A DNA stretch of 64,000 bases, from contig CAZPOP010000012.1 of assembly GCA_964588305.1 (NCBI GenBank), forward strand, positions 33,352-97,351, read 5' to 3'. A model generated the notes under the pieces. The model saw only the letters and a program-made list of their open reading frames with translations, was not told the DNA's origin and did not search any database. The stretch comes from SM1-73 sp964588305 (GTDB taxonomy: Bacteria > Zixibacteria > MSB-5A5 > SM1-73). Position numbers and translations under genes: made by a program. Numbering within the stretch: position 1 is the first letter of the stretch; each line of letters begins with the position of its first letter. Below, one piece after another: positions 23,761 through 33,187 of this stretch.

Positions 23761-26355
23761 CTAATGGATCCAACAGCATCCAGGGGCGTCCCCACCCAGA
23801 AAAACACGATTTATCAGAGCGGTGACATCGCCTGACTCGACCTCACAATTGTTGTTAGCGTCCGCTCTTTCTATTGGGTCGGGAGGAGGCGATTCGCCCA
23901 GATAGAGGTAGCCGATAAGTCGCACTATATCACCCTGGTCTACGATCCCGTTGGCATTGACGTCTCCGCAACGGCAGTCGAGCGATTCCGGGTAGACGCT
24001 GAAGGTCTCAATTGTACCAGCACTGCCTCCATACGGATCCCTCACCGTGACCGTGATTTGTTCAGGCTCGACCCCGGGTGAACGCTTGGTTGGGCCAGAC
24101 GTAAGCGATTCAAGACCCTCTGCAGGTTCACCCGCTGTACTGGAAGAATACGGGGCCTGATAACAGATATGGTTCTCAAGTATCTCTATGTACTGGTACC
24201 AATCGTCATCATAAAAAAACCAGCCCTGGTCGCAGGTCCATTCGTACAGGATTGGATCGCCATCGGGATCGAAAGCCTCGACATCAACAATATAGCTGTA
24301 ACTTCTCTTTATGCACTGGCCGCATCCATCACACCAGTTATTGGGATCATTTAGGAAGTTACAGCGAATGCCCCGGGTGATTATAGGATTGTGGGTGGTG
24401 ATAGTGTCCACATATACATCCACACTTTTTTCCACGACCACAGTCGGATCGTAGATGGAGGAGGCGGTTACCTTGACCGTGTAAGTTTCACCGTGTGGAT
24501 GAGAACCCACACCCCAGTCGCCACTCTGGGAACCCCAGTTCAGACTTCCGCGATCGTACGTGGTGCAGACTTCCGCTCCGAGATATACCTGTTCGGTCAC
24601 GGTCTCCGCAAAGTCGGTCAGACGATATGTATACCAGATGAAGTTGCCCTCTCCCGTGTCCTCATTATAAGGCATGTAGGCGGCGGAGAGATTCAGAACG
24701 TCTGCGGCGATAACGAATCTTCTCACCCCGGTTTGATCTCCCCAGGACTCGCTGACGAAAACATCACCTATCCAGGTTAACGGAGTACACGGATTAGGGT
24801 AGGGACAATATCTTCCATGTGCGACCGTCAGCATGTTAGGATTATACAACTGTCCGTCTGCTGTTCCTTTCTGTCCCCAGATTCCTAAGAGCACCAAGCT
24901 ATAGTCTCCATAAGCAGCGAATTTGTATACTTTGGCATTATGGCGATCCACCACGTAAAGCAAACCTTTGTTATCTACCTCCACTGAGGTTAGTTCAGCA
25001 TCAACAGGAAACTGATAATCTGTTACCCAGAACATGTCCTCAGGTGCTATATAAAGCCGGACCAAGCGGTCATTTCCTTTGTCGGTGACGAAGAGATCAT
25101 TAGTTTGCCATCCGGTCTCCGAATCCCTTCCAAAACAGACCGAAGTGGGGTAGATGAATTGACCTGGTCCTGAGCCATATCCGCCATAAGATCTATCGAA
25201 CCCATAGTTATAAGGGGGTCCATGAAAGATTACTATCCGATGATTTCGATGATCCGCCACCGCTATATATGTCACATCCTGTGGAGGGTCAGTCCATTCT
25301 ATGTCTTTTGCATCTACGTCAATGGGCCAATCGAAATCATGAGTGAGCGTAAAAGACCACAAGGGATCATCCCATCCCTTTTCATATCTATAGGTAATCA
25401 CGCGATTGTTGAACATATCTGCAACGAAATAATAAGAGGTCAGGTTGCAGATGCCATGCGGTCCTGCAAACTGACCTAAACCCCTTCCATACTCACCAAA
25501 GTTAGCTAACATTTCATCTTGGTCAGATGCCACAATGTCATTCCCCATGAAATCGGCTATAAATAGAAATTCATAGGTGAACTCAGGACCTGCGGGTGTA
25601 TATTGTATATCTGCGACAATCCCATAAGGAGTGCAAAAAATAGAGCCGTCGAACCATTCGTAGCTGGTTGTCATATTCATTCTTGGAATAGGGGTCTTAT
25701 TGTAGTTATATAATATGGTTGGGACAAGCATGTGAGTAGAGGTGAAATCCTCCTCGTTGAGAGACAACAAAGGAGAAGTCCCAAAGACTCTAGCAAAAGC
25801 CCCATTTCCCCCTATTTCCTTGGATGCGTCTTCAATAAAACCGAAAACAGAGTTAGATTTTGCTAAAAACCAACTTGAACCTGCCTTAGAGAATTCTAAA
25901 ACTTCTTTTTCTTCAATCTTGATCGAAGCCAAAGGAAATCCAATCTCACATTTCAGCCAAGCACTCTCCTCATCAACCTTTGTTTCAAGGCTGTGGATTG
26001 AAAAATCAGATGTGGCGGTCACTCGCCATCCAGTTTTTTTGTTCGTCTTAGTCACAAATTCTCTATTCCTAGCGAAATTGGAGAAAGAACGCTCCAATAT
26101 TCCGGTCAAGTTGTTTTTATTAAATGAAGGATCATTCTCTGAATAATCGGGGGAAAGTATCCTAACAGCATCCGCTATGTTTTGTTCTCGTATTGCTTGC
26201 TCTAATGTATTTATTTGGAGGTTGATTTTGTCTTCCTCCGAAAGATCAGCTACGTGAATTCCCTTCTTCGTCAACTCCCTGGCGGACTCCCCTGCAAGAA
26301 TGAAGGAAGTCAGGGAGAAGAAAATGACCAAAGAGAATATTGTTTTTTTCTTCAT
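23761..26355 (-). CDS. Secreted NHL/beta-propeller protein with C-terminal dockerin
   Basis: An 864-residue exported protein. A signal peptide (MKKKTIFSLVIFFSLTSFILA) is followed by about 200 residues of mixed structure and then NHL-like propeller repeats (about 280-560; blades with GQFAGPHGIC, GQFIYPTSVCFG, TSVEVDNKGLLYVVDRHN). A strand-rich, Ig-like region follows, with a Cys-rich loop CDGCGQC. The end is a type I dockerin with two calcium loops, GDVNANGIVDQGDI and ADANNNCEVESGDV. Dockerins bind cohesins; no cohesin gene is in the window. It is the last gene of a four-gene minus-strand run of exported proteins. Confidence 0.87.
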   Translation of the reverse strand: MKKKTIFSLVIFFSLTSFILAGESARELTKKGIHVADLSEEDKINLQINTLEQAIREQNIADAVRILSPDYSENDPSFNKNNLTGILERSFSNFARNREFVTKTNKKTGWRVTATSDFSIHSLETKVDEESAWLKCEIGFPLASIKIEEKEVLEFSKAGSSWFLAKSNSVFGFIEDASKEIGGNGAFARVFGTSPLLSLNEEDFTSTHMLVPTILYNYNKTPIPRMNMTTSYEWFDGSIFCTPYGIVADIQYTPAGPEFTYEFLFIADFMGNDIVASDQDEMLANFGEYGRGLGQFAGPHGICNLTSYYFVADMFNNRVITYRYEKGWDDPLWSFTLTHDFDWPIDVDAKDIEWTDPPQDVTYIAVADHRNHRIVIFHGPPYNYGFDRSYGGYGSGPGQFIYPTSVCFGRDSETGWQTNDLFVTDKGNDRLVRLYIAPEDMFWVTDYQFPVDAELTSVEVDNKGLLYVVDRHNAKVYKFAAYGDYSLVLLGIWGQKGTADGQLYNPNMLTVAHGRYCPYPNPCTPLTWIGDVFVSESWGDQTGVRRFVIAADVLNLSAAYMPYNEDTGEGNFIWYTYRLTDFAETVTEQVYLGAEVCTTYDRGSLNWGSQSGDWGVGSHPHGETYTVKVTASSIYDPTVVVEKSVDVYVDTITTHNPIITRGIRCNFLNDPNNWCDGCGQCIKRSYSYIVDVEAFDPDGDPILYEWTCDQGWFFYDDDWYQYIEILENHICYQAPYSSSTAGEPAEGLESLTSGPTKRSPGVEPEQITVTVRDPYGGSAGTIETFSVYPESLDCRCGDVNANGIVDQGDIVRLIGYLYLGESPPPDPIERADANNNCEVESGDVTALINRVFLGGDAPGCCWIH

Positions 26356-26375
26356 TTTAAGTCCCTCCTCTGAAA

Positions 26376-27263
26376 CTAATCTTTTGGTATTGGTTCATCC
26401 ACCCAGATTTTCCCTCTTCTCCATTTGTCCAATTTATTTTCCACATACATAGAAGCTTTAGTATTAGGATATTTTTTGATTATGTCCTCAAAAAATTTCT
26501 TCCTTGCACTGGCTTTGCCCGTCTTTGGAGTCACCGCAAATATAACAGATGCAACATAACCGCTATTGGGATATTTATCTATGAATTCCATTGCTTCTTC
26601 TGGATGGTAATCAAAGGTCGACACCAGTTCTAAAGCCGCGTCTCTATATACACTGTTTGGAAACTGCTCGATGAGCTTCCATAGCTTTTCTGCTTTTTTC
26701 TCTTTTAAAAGGTCGTAAGCTTTTTTCTCCTCTCCAGATGGTTTTTGCACCATGAAATTCACCTTATCTGAGTAAACTTGGAATCTTTCTTTCTGCCACT
26801 TCGGATCAGGATATAGCCTTAGTTCCGCCTGAAGAGTGTACTTGCCTTCTGGAACTCTTCTTTGATGAAGCGCCTGTCCGTGTTCGACGCCATAGGTGCA
26901 GATTGATCCTACAAGATCTACAAAATATACATCCCGTTGACCCGGATCCAAGGTTGGATAGCCTCCAATCATACCACGAAAGCACCAACCCTTCAGAGAA
27001 TCGCCACTGGATGAAACTATATGGAAATGGAGATTACCATACATAGGGTTAATACTCGTTGCAAAAACTTTATCCTTGGTTGTATTTTCTACGGTTACCA
27101 TCGCCCAAAGGGGTTCACTGACTAGATATTTCTCTTTATCCAAGACAATCCCGAGCTTTAATCCAACACTGTCGGTTGACTCCGCAAGGACTAAAGCAGG
27201 TGAAATTACAATAAATATGGAGATCGTAATTAAACATCCAATGCATTTATTCACGTGCTTCAT
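26376..27263 (-). CDS. Exported protein with TPR-like C-terminal helices
   Basis: A 295-residue protein with a signal peptide (hydrophobic stretch about residues 8-27, cleavage after VLA). Residues about 35-170 form a strand-rich domain (KEKYLVSEPLWAMVTVEN, RRVPEGKYTLQAELRLYP), like proteins that handle intermolecular surface binding. The C-terminal half has helical repeats with the outer-membrane-lipoprotein-type TPR motif: LIEQFPNSVYRDAALE, FIDKYPNSGYVASVI and IIKKYPNTKASMYVE. Function unknown. It starts after GAAAGGAGCTGAGAAAA, 21 bp from the metzincin-like gene upstream and 20 bp from the dockerin gene downstream, so they are one operon. Confidence 0.75.
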   Translation of the reverse strand: MKHVNKCIGCLITISIFIVISPALVLAESTDSVGLKLGIVLDKEKYLVSEPLWAMVTVENTTKDKVFATSINPMYGNLHFHIVSSSGDSLKGWCFRGMIGGYPTLDPGQRDVYFVDLVGSICTYGVEHGQALHQRRVPEGKYTLQAELRLYPDPKWQKERFQVYSDKVNFMVQKPSGEEKKAYDLLKEKKAEKLWKLIEQFPNSVYRDAALELVSTFDYHPEEAMEFIDKYPNSGYVASVIFAVTPKTGKASARKKFFEDIIKKYPNTKASMYVENKLDKWRRGKIWVDEPIPKD

Positions 27264-27284
27264 TTTTCTCAGCTCCTTTCGAAT

Positions 27285-28025
27285 TTACTTGTTTTGTTGT
27301 TGCAGAAAATATCTGCAATTGTCCGCTGAATTAGGATCACTACTCCAGCAGAAACCCATTGTGGTGAGAACTTCATTAGTAACATATTTGCTCCAAGTCA
27401 TAATGCAGGGATAATTTGGGTAATGATATTGTGGATACTCATGTGGATGGGTTAATCCAGCTCTTTGATGCCCTAATTCGTGAATCGTCGTTGCCGTCAC
27501 CAATCTGTGCTTCGTCCATTGGCCTCCGTAGTATTCCTCTGGAATATCACCAACAAAAGTGAACGACCACTTAGGAATAGGTGGGACGTTTGGAGCGCTC
27601 GACTTTGTACCACCCCATATTCTTTCATACGGTGGGAGACCAGCATTTACATCAAGCCCATCCACCGAAACTAAATAATATACTAAGCCAGAAGTCTTAT
27701 GTGCATAGAAGAACGTGTCCAGTCGTGCGAACCTAAGTAAACCATCTGGCGTAAAAAAGTAGGGGTCATCTGGTAGAAAGGGCGGTTCTCCTTCAATGGT
27801 GAAAATGGTGATCTCGGTTCCTGCATCGTCGAAAGCGCCCTCTACGTTCCCGTATAGGTTCTCATAATCATCTAACCTGTAACCTTCCTGATAATCGTAT
27901 TCCACCTTCATTTGCCAGGGTCCGCAAACTGCACTATCCTTTTTCTTCATGCTGCAATTCACCAATAGCGTAATACACAAAATCATCCCAATAGTAAATA
28001 CGATCTTAAGAATTTTTTCTTTCAT
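27285..28025 (-). CDS. Metzincin-like zinc-protease lipoprotein
   Basis: A 246-residue protein with a lipoprotein signal (hydrophobic core ending LLVNCSM, lipid-attached Cys24). The zinc site is HELGHQRAGLTHPH at about residues 185-198, followed about 20 residues later by CIMTW, a likely Met-turn. This resembles the metzincin motif HExxHxxGxxH but has one extra residue before Gly, so the third His is at +11 instead of +10, and another His follows two residues later. Cys residues in SMKKKDSAVC, YPCIM, FCW and DNC may form disulfides. It should act on the periplasmic side or the cell surface. It lies in an operon with three other exported proteins. Confidence 0.75.
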   Translation of the reverse strand: MKEKILKIVFTIGMILCITLLVNCSMKKKDSAVCGPWQMKVEYDYQEGYRLDDYENLYGNVEGAFDDAGTEITIFTIEGEPPFLPDDPYFFTPDGLLRFARLDTFFYAHKTSGLVYYLVSVDGLDVNAGLPPYERIWGGTKSSAPNVPPIPKWSFTFVGDIPEEYYGGQWTKHRLVTATTIHELGHQRAGLTHPHEYPQYHYPNYPCIMTWSKYVTNEVLTTMGFCWSSDPNSADNCRYFLQQQNK

Positions 28026-28099
28026 CGTCCCTCCCTGTATTAAATACTGTTCGAACGGGTTTGTTTAGAGCATAAATCCCGTAAAGAATCTGCTTTTAT

Positions 28100-28672
28100 T
28101 CAAAAAGTGAAACCAGCAAGCCCCATGGAGACAATCACCATGCTACCATCCTCGGATTCTTCTGCTTTCTCCCATTTCAAATTGTCCCAATTGTAGGATG
28201 CCTCCATTAACAGGCCCAGATGGTCGGCGATCATTATGCTTGCCCCACTACCAAATTTGAACCTGGTGCCTGAGATTGTACGGTCATGAGTCCCGTAGTC
28301 GATAGTGTTTCTAACATAGTAAAATCCTAATGTTAAGTATGGATAAGCTTTACTATCTTTTCCCCCAAAGAAAAAGATCGCCTTTGGTCCTAAGCCCAGC
28401 GTGGAGAGTCCTGTGTTTCCTTGTTTGTTATGTAGCACCAAAAGGTCGCCACCAATACCGAAGTTACGCACTATACAATGAGCCAGACTGGGCATGACGA
28501 GAAGGGTAGTAGATGAGTTGCCTTCCTCATCTTCATACAGATCGCCTGAGGCATTGATGAAGCCAGCCGTGATGCCAAACATGTTGCTTCCTTTGTCAAC
28601 AGCATAATCTCCCCCAAAACTGAGAGAATAAAACAAGCTAAAGAACAGCACAAAAAAGAGAATCTTTTTCAT
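28100..28672 (-). CDS. Outer-membrane beta-barrel-like protein
   Basis: A 190-residue exported protein: signal peptide MKKILFFVLFFSLFYSLSFG, then alternating polar/hydrophobic strands (GITAGFINASGDLY, NFGIGGDLLVLH, LTLGFYYVRNT, GASIMIADHLGLLMEASYNW) and an aromatic C-terminal end (AGFTF), all typical of small eight-stranded porin-like barrels. The start at 28672 follows AAAGGAGAGGTAAAG; upstream in-frame ATG codons lack a ribosome-binding site. It is the first gene of the exported-protein operon. Function unknown. Confidence 0.8.
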   Translation of the reverse strand: MKKILFFVLFFSLFYSLSFGGDYAVDKGSNMFGITAGFINASGDLYEDEEGNSSTTLLVMPSLAHCIVRNFGIGGDLLVLHNKQGNTGLSTLGLGPKAIFFFGGKDSKAYPYLTLGFYYVRNTIDYGTHDRTISGTRFKFGSGASIMIADHLGLLMEASYNWDNLKWEKAEESEDGSMVIVSMGLAGFTF

Positions 28673-28775
28673 CTTTACCTCTCCTTTTGCCAAATAGAGT
28701 TTTGACATTTTTCTTCTTTCCAGGCAAAAACATGAATTTTTATTTTATCCTCCCCTCTTTGGGGTTGTGTCATAC

Positions 28776-28885
28776 TGTCATTCTGACGCGTTAGCCGAAG
28801 AATCTCGATTTTCTTGCTTATTGCAATTATTGGATTCTTCGCTTCGTCCCGCACCAGATGGTGCAGGGCTTCGCTCAGAATGACA
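28776..28885. repeat. Dispersed TGTCATTCTGA palindromic repeat
   Basis: Perfect 11-bp ends TGTCATTCTGA and TCAGAATGACA enclose GAAGAATCTC...GATTCTTCGCTTCG. Family members also lie at 10113 and 16545. Confidence 0.8.
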
Positions 28886-29506
28886 ACTGTGTGTTTTCAA
28901 GGGTTGCGGCACACCCTCTTTCCGAAAAAGGTTATTGTTCATTTCCTATGAATCCAGCGCATAAAATCCCCACACAGACACGTCTTCGCCTCTGGAGTGC
29001 TGGCACGGGCGGACTTTGGGGGCGGAACTTCTTAATCGAATGATCGTCTTCACGCAAGAACCGAAGCCAGGCATAGCAAGACCTATCCTCATTCCCGCGT
29101 TGCTCCCGAAAGCACGGCGTCCCGCTGCCCTAATTGAATATATACGCTTTGGGGCAATCTGTCAAGCAGTTTTTCAAAAATATTAGGAGTCAATTAGGCG
29201 CCAGTCGCCGGGTTATGCAGCAACGGAATACGAATAATACCCAATAGGGCTTTGCATCTATATAGTCTGTCCCCTTCTGGGGGGCAGGCAAGGCTGGCGA
29301 GCACGAGAGAATATCGTAACCGTAAACGAGAGAAGAGATTCAATGGAACAGGACGTTCTGTCAGATCATGTGAGGATTGAAGTAAAGGGTAGGGGATTCT
29401 CCCTGTTTAGTGAACTGCTCTGCACGACTGAACCGAGCCAGTATCGATCTCCCGGAGCACATCAAGCGGGCAGGTCTTTGCTGCCTCGGTTTCGACACAT
29501 CGCAAG
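28886..29506. other. Gene-free interval upstream of the exported-protein operon
   Basis: About 620 bp with no supported gene. It carries the minus-strand promoter at 29137-29165; the rest appears non-coding and contains no recognisable RNA gene. Confidence 0.4.
29137..29165 (-). promoter_or_regulatory. Sigma-70-type promoter, minus strand
   Basis: Reading the minus strand, TTGACA (29165-29160), 17 nt, TATATT (29142-29137). The next gene in this direction is the beta-barrel gene, about 460 nt away, so a long leader across the repeat at 28776 would be needed. Confidence 0.55.
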
Positions 29507-30454
29507 TTAGACTGGCTCGAGTTTTTCTGCATAATCTTTTGCGTATACTCTCTTGAAGGCTTCCACCACCTGGGGGTCGAATTGGGTGCCCGAGCATCTT
29601 TCCAATTCGTCCATGGCTTCCCAATGGGGCATGCCCTTGCGGTAGGGTCGGTCGGTGACCATGGCGTCGAAGCTGTCCGCCACACATATTATTCTCGCTC
29701 CTATGGGGACCTTGCTGGTCTTTTTGTCTTCCGACGATTTTCGCTCAACGAAAAACTCGTGATGAGCGTCAACTATGGGCATGGCGTCCTTGAGCACTCC
29801 CCCGACGGCGGAGAGGAGTTCTACCCCCTTGCGCGGATGAGAAGCTACGATCTCTTTTTCTTCTCCGGAGAGGGCGGCTGCCTTTTTGATCAGATCTGAG
29901 CTTATGTCGATTTTGCCTATGTCGTGCAGCAGAGCAGCAACTTTTATGTTCTCCACCTCGCTTCGAGGAAGGTCCATGGCGATGGCGATGCCGGTGGCAT
30001 AATCTGCCACCCTCAAAGAATGGCTGCGGGTATATCGATCATAGGATTCAAGATACTTGGCCAGTATCTCCAGCACTCCGATGTAGGCATTCTTCAACTC
30101 CGAAATCTTCTTTTCCCTCTGCTCGTATAGTGTGCCCACCACGTAAGCCGCCAAAATCAAAAAACCACTCCACACCATAAGATCAGTCGCCAGAAGAAGA
30201 GAGCTTTTTTCGGTCAGGAAAATGTGTGGATTGTTGATGGCGGAAAACACTATCAGCGTTATACAGAAAAGGCTGGCGAGTATGGCCATTCTTCTGCCCA
30301 TCACATACCCGGCGACCAAAACCGGAAGATAGTAGAAATTCAGGAAAGCCAACTTCTGCACGACGAGGAAGTTGACTACTATGATCACCAGCGCAATCGC
30401 CAAGACCAACGATTCCTCAAAGTGATTCATCACAAATGATTTGAGTTTCTCCAT
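29507..30454 (-). CDS. Membrane HD-GYP-like phosphohydrolase with degenerate GYP motif
   Basis: A 315-residue protein. The first 115 residues hold about four hydrophobic helices (for example VLAIALVIIVVNFLVV and PVLVAGYVMG). The catalytic part begins SLRVADYATGIA and has the HD motif ALLHDIGKIDI, then SHPRKGVELL and IVDAHHEFFV. Normal HD-GYP enzymes continue HHE..DG.GYP; here the sequence after HHE is FFVERKSSEDKKTSKVP, so Gly-Tyr-Pro is missing, while the next part GARIICVADSFDAMVTDRPYR is normal. Metal-binding His and Asp look intact, so cyclic di-nucleotide or other phosphodiester hydrolysis is possible but altered. The start follows GGAGGGGCAT. Confidence 0.87.
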   Translation of the reverse strand: MEKLKSFVMNHFEESLVLAIALVIIVVNFLVVQKLAFLNFYYLPVLVAGYVMGRRMAILASLFCITLIVFSAINNPHIFLTEKSSLLLATDLMVWSGFLILAAYVVGTLYEQREKKISELKNAYIGVLEILAKYLESYDRYTRSHSLRVADYATGIAIAMDLPRSEVENIKVAALLHDIGKIDISSDLIKKAAALSGEEKEIVASHPRKGVELLSAVGGVLKDAMPIVDAHHEFFVERKSSEDKKTSKVPIGARIICVADSFDAMVTDRPYRKGMPHWEAMDELERCSGTQFDPQVVEAFKRVYAKDYAEKLEPV

Positions 30455-30824
30455 ATGCCCCTCCGGTCATAAAGGAATAAATCTTAGGGTTTGTCGGACC
30501 TCATATAGTGGTCTGGTTGTTCTCAATGACGAACAGTAGTTTCAGTTTATTTTATCGGATGAATTTGGGAGAAATGAACAAGTGTGAAGACAATTTCGGG
30601 TGCTTCGGGAATCGGAATTCCCGAAGCGGATCGACATCGGTATTTCCTAAAGCCGATGCATCACAAGATTGATCAGGGTGGAGCTTTAGCTCCACCCCTA
30701 CATGTTACATGTAAGTCTAGATTTTTTTCTTGCGTTCCTGCGAAAATGTTCGATATTAACAATGTAAGACATATTCGAAGATACGCTATTGACTATTGCC
30801 TGGTGAGTATTGACTGCCTTTATC
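30455..30824. other. Gene-free interval before tRNA-Ser
   Basis: 370 bp with no supported gene. It contains the hairpin-bearing repeat at 30602-30650. Confidence 0.45.
30602..30650. repeat. 49-bp dispersed repeat with internal hairpin
   Basis: GCTTCGGGAAT (30602-30612) pairs with ATTCCCGAAGC (30617-30627), followed by GCATCGGTATTTC-like sequence (ACATCGGTATTTC). A diverged copy lies at 63223-63272, where the hairpin is damaged. Confidence 0.65.
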
Positions 30825-30907
30825 GGAGGGCTATCCTAATTGGTAAGGAACCTGACTTGAAATCAGGCGGCCGTAAGGCCTTGCGGGTTCGAGTCCTGCG
30901 CCCTCCG
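30825..30907 (+). tRNA. tRNA-Ser (anticodon UGA)
   Basis: A class II tRNA. Acceptor GGAGGGC pairs with GCCCTCC (30900-30906); anticodon stem CCTGA/TCAGG encloses CTTGAAA with anticodon TGA; a long variable arm GGCC-GTAA-GGCC is present; the T arm is GCGGG-TTCGAGT-CCTGC. Discriminator G is at 30907. CCA is not encoded. Confidence 0.95.
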
Positions 30908-31151
30908 CTGTGAACCATATGGTTCACGCCTCCGCTTCTTCTTTTGCTCGCCTCAACAATCCCCACAGATTTTCCTTGACTCGACTGGATTCGGAAGTAA
31001 ATTGCAGATATTCAAACGCTTAATTGACTGCGAAGGCTTGTTTTGTGACAGAAAAGAATCTGCTGGGTCTCATTGGGGGATGCCAGGCCAACAGCAGAAT
31101 TCTCAGAGAAGCTCTTCTTGTCAACTTCTCTAATCAAGGAAGGAGGGACAA

Positions 31152-32756
31152 ATGTTCTTAGCCAAAGACAAAGCCGTTCGTCTGTTGCTGCTAATCCTTT
31201 TCTCTCTTTTGGTCTCGACTGCAACTTTTGCGCAAATATGCACCGGTCCGGTTTCTGGAGGAATCTCCGTCGATTATGATACCAGTGGGAACGTGTATGC
31301 AGTTAGGTGCTCGACCTGGCAAGGTGCAAATAATGCTTGCGTCTTAGTTTACAAATCCACCGATGGCGGAGCTAACTGGTCCTATCTGGCTGATTTTCAT
31401 GTCGGCCCCACTGTCACTTTTTCTCATCCGGTGGTTTTGACCGGGAGCACCGGGGACAAGCTGTATTTATTCCTTTTGCGTTCAGATCAAAACGGAATGA
31501 TTCAAATGCTTCGTTTTAGCCAAAGCGGAACACCAGAAGGAATTTATTACGTCAAAGCTGGCACGGATACCATCACCTACTTTTCAGCCTGTGTGGACTA
31601 CGAAAATGGAGACCATCTTATGGTGGTTTAGCAGAAAGAAGAGATGGAAGATGATACGCCCGACCTTTACACCATTACGTCCACTGATTACGGGGAGACC
31701 TGGGACAATGAGGTATTGGTATACGCCTTTGGGTCTCATCCGGACATCGCTTACGGCAGGAATGGATATGTCTATCTGGTATTCGAATGGCCCGGAGGAG
31801 GAGACTATGATATCGGGTTTATCAGGAGCACGGATTATTGCTCTCCCGGCTCGTGGGTGGACTTGGAGGCTCTTACCGATGATTCATATGACGATACCTA
31901 CCCCAAGGTGGCAGCGCTTCATACTCTGCCTGACAGCATACCTTACGTCTGGGTAGCATATAACGATGCCCCGGTTGGCGAATACACACCTATGAACTTA
32001 GGATATGCATATAGCTGCAATGGTGGGGAGTTCTGGTCCAAAAACCATATTCTGGATAGCTCCACCGCCTGGAATGAGATGGCGTGTGATCTGTGGACGG
32101 AACGGAACTCGGGTTATCCTTCTTCTTACGTAAATGTATGCTACTTTATGGGCGGACATTTTCCCCCCTTCTACCACGCGCACATTTTCTACGGACGGGT
32201 CAGTTCGACGAATCCGACTTACTGGGGATGGCTCCACGAGAAAGCCACCTGGCCGACTCAGTCCGAAGATGGCAGAGAAATATGCCAGGGCACCTATGCT
32301 CAAGGCAATTGTGCTATTATGTGGGCCGGCAAGGATCCGCCGGGTGACCCTTTCGGAGATGACTTCCAAAATCTTTACTTCACTACATGGAGCACAGACG
32401 TAGAGGAGGAGATAACAGAAGGAGAGGTGCGGGCGGAATTCTCTTTGTCGGCTAATTATCCCAATCCGTTTAACCCCACCACCGTGATCCACTACACCGT
32501 CGGCAGTCCACAGTCCTTCGACTTTGCTCAGGACAAGTCCGCCGTCCGCCGACCCGTCTACACCACCCTTAAAATCCATAATGTTCTGGGGCAGTTAGTG
32601 AGGACTCTGGTGAATGAGCCGCAGGAAGCTGGGACTTACGAGGTTAAATGGGATGGAAGGGATGAGAATGCAAATGAGGTTTCCAGCGGGATTTATTTCT
32701 ATCGATTAGAAGCGGGAGATTTTGTCGAGGCAAGGAAGATGTTATTGCTCAAATAG
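31152..32756 (+). pseudogene. Exported BNR/sialidase-like protein with sorting domain, interrupted by an in-frame TAG
   Basis: One reading frame covers 535 codons with a single TAG at 31629-31631. The first part has a signal peptide (residues about 12-28, ending ATFAQ) and Asp-box-like repeats (STDGGANWS); the second has STDYGETWD, RSTDYCSPGSWV and CNGGEFWS, the BNR/sialidase-type S.D.G..W motifs, and ends in a sorting domain: SANYPNPFNPTT, IHNVLGQLVRTLV, VKWDGRDENANEV, SSGIYFYRLEAGDF. A CAG-to-TAG change would explain the break. A 28-bp dispersed repeat (32513-32540) lies in-frame in the sorting domain and encodes SFDFAQDKS. The C-terminal domain suggests export by a type IX-like route. An error in assembly is the main alternative. 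Confidence 0.75.
32513..32540. repeat. 28-bp dispersed repeat inside a coding region
   Basis: Starts GTCCTTCGACTT and ends CTCAGGACAAGTCC. It differs at one position from 39852-39879, which lies between two genes. Here it is read in-frame. Confidence 0.85.
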
Positions 32757-32791
32757 ATACTCAATAGCAGATTGGTATGAATAAGAAAAAG

Positions 32792-32822
32792 AGCGGAGAA
32801 GCGATTACCTCTCCGCTTTTTT
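32792..32822 (+). terminator. Rho-independent terminator after the sialidase-like gene
   Basis: AGCGGAGA (32792-32799) pairs with TCTCCGCT (32810-32817), followed by a run of five T. It is 35 bp after the stop codon. Confidence 0.88.
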
Positions 32823-32879
32823 CTTGGCTAGCTTGAAAAAACAACAACCAATTTTCTTGACTTCCTGATATTTACACAT

Positions 32880-33155
32880 AGGAACAGGGCTCGTCCCTGT
32901 CCGGACAACAAGAAAGGACAGCCGCACTTCGTGCCTAGACTCAGTGCCGAGGCAAGGGCTTCCTACGATAATCTCCATGCGGGGCTAGGAAGCCCTTCCC
33001 TCGGACTGAATCCCTCGGGACGGAGTCAGGGTGAACCCCTTTCCTTCGACCCTGGGGTCTCAGGGCCGAATGGCAGGATGAACCGCGCCTACGCGCTATA
33101 CGGCCTTTTACGAAAAAAAGGACAGCCACGAGGGCTGTCCCTACAATAATTTCTT
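32880..33155. repeat. Repeat-rich interval with GGACAGCC...GGCTGTCC copies
   Basis: Contains CAGGGCTCGTCCCTGTC, AAAGGACAGCCGCACTTCG and AAAAGGACAGCCACGAGG followed by GCTGTCCCTACAATAATTT. The last block matches about 17468-17495. No gene is supported in 32757-33187. Confidence 0.6.
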
Positions 33156-33187
33156 CTTTTTCTCAGAGTCGTCGAAATAATACGCTC

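Noticed and set aside
31591..31956. Overlapping frame as a frameshifted continuation of the sialidase-like protein
   Set aside because: The Asp-box sequence continues in the original frame right after the TAG, so no frameshift is needed.
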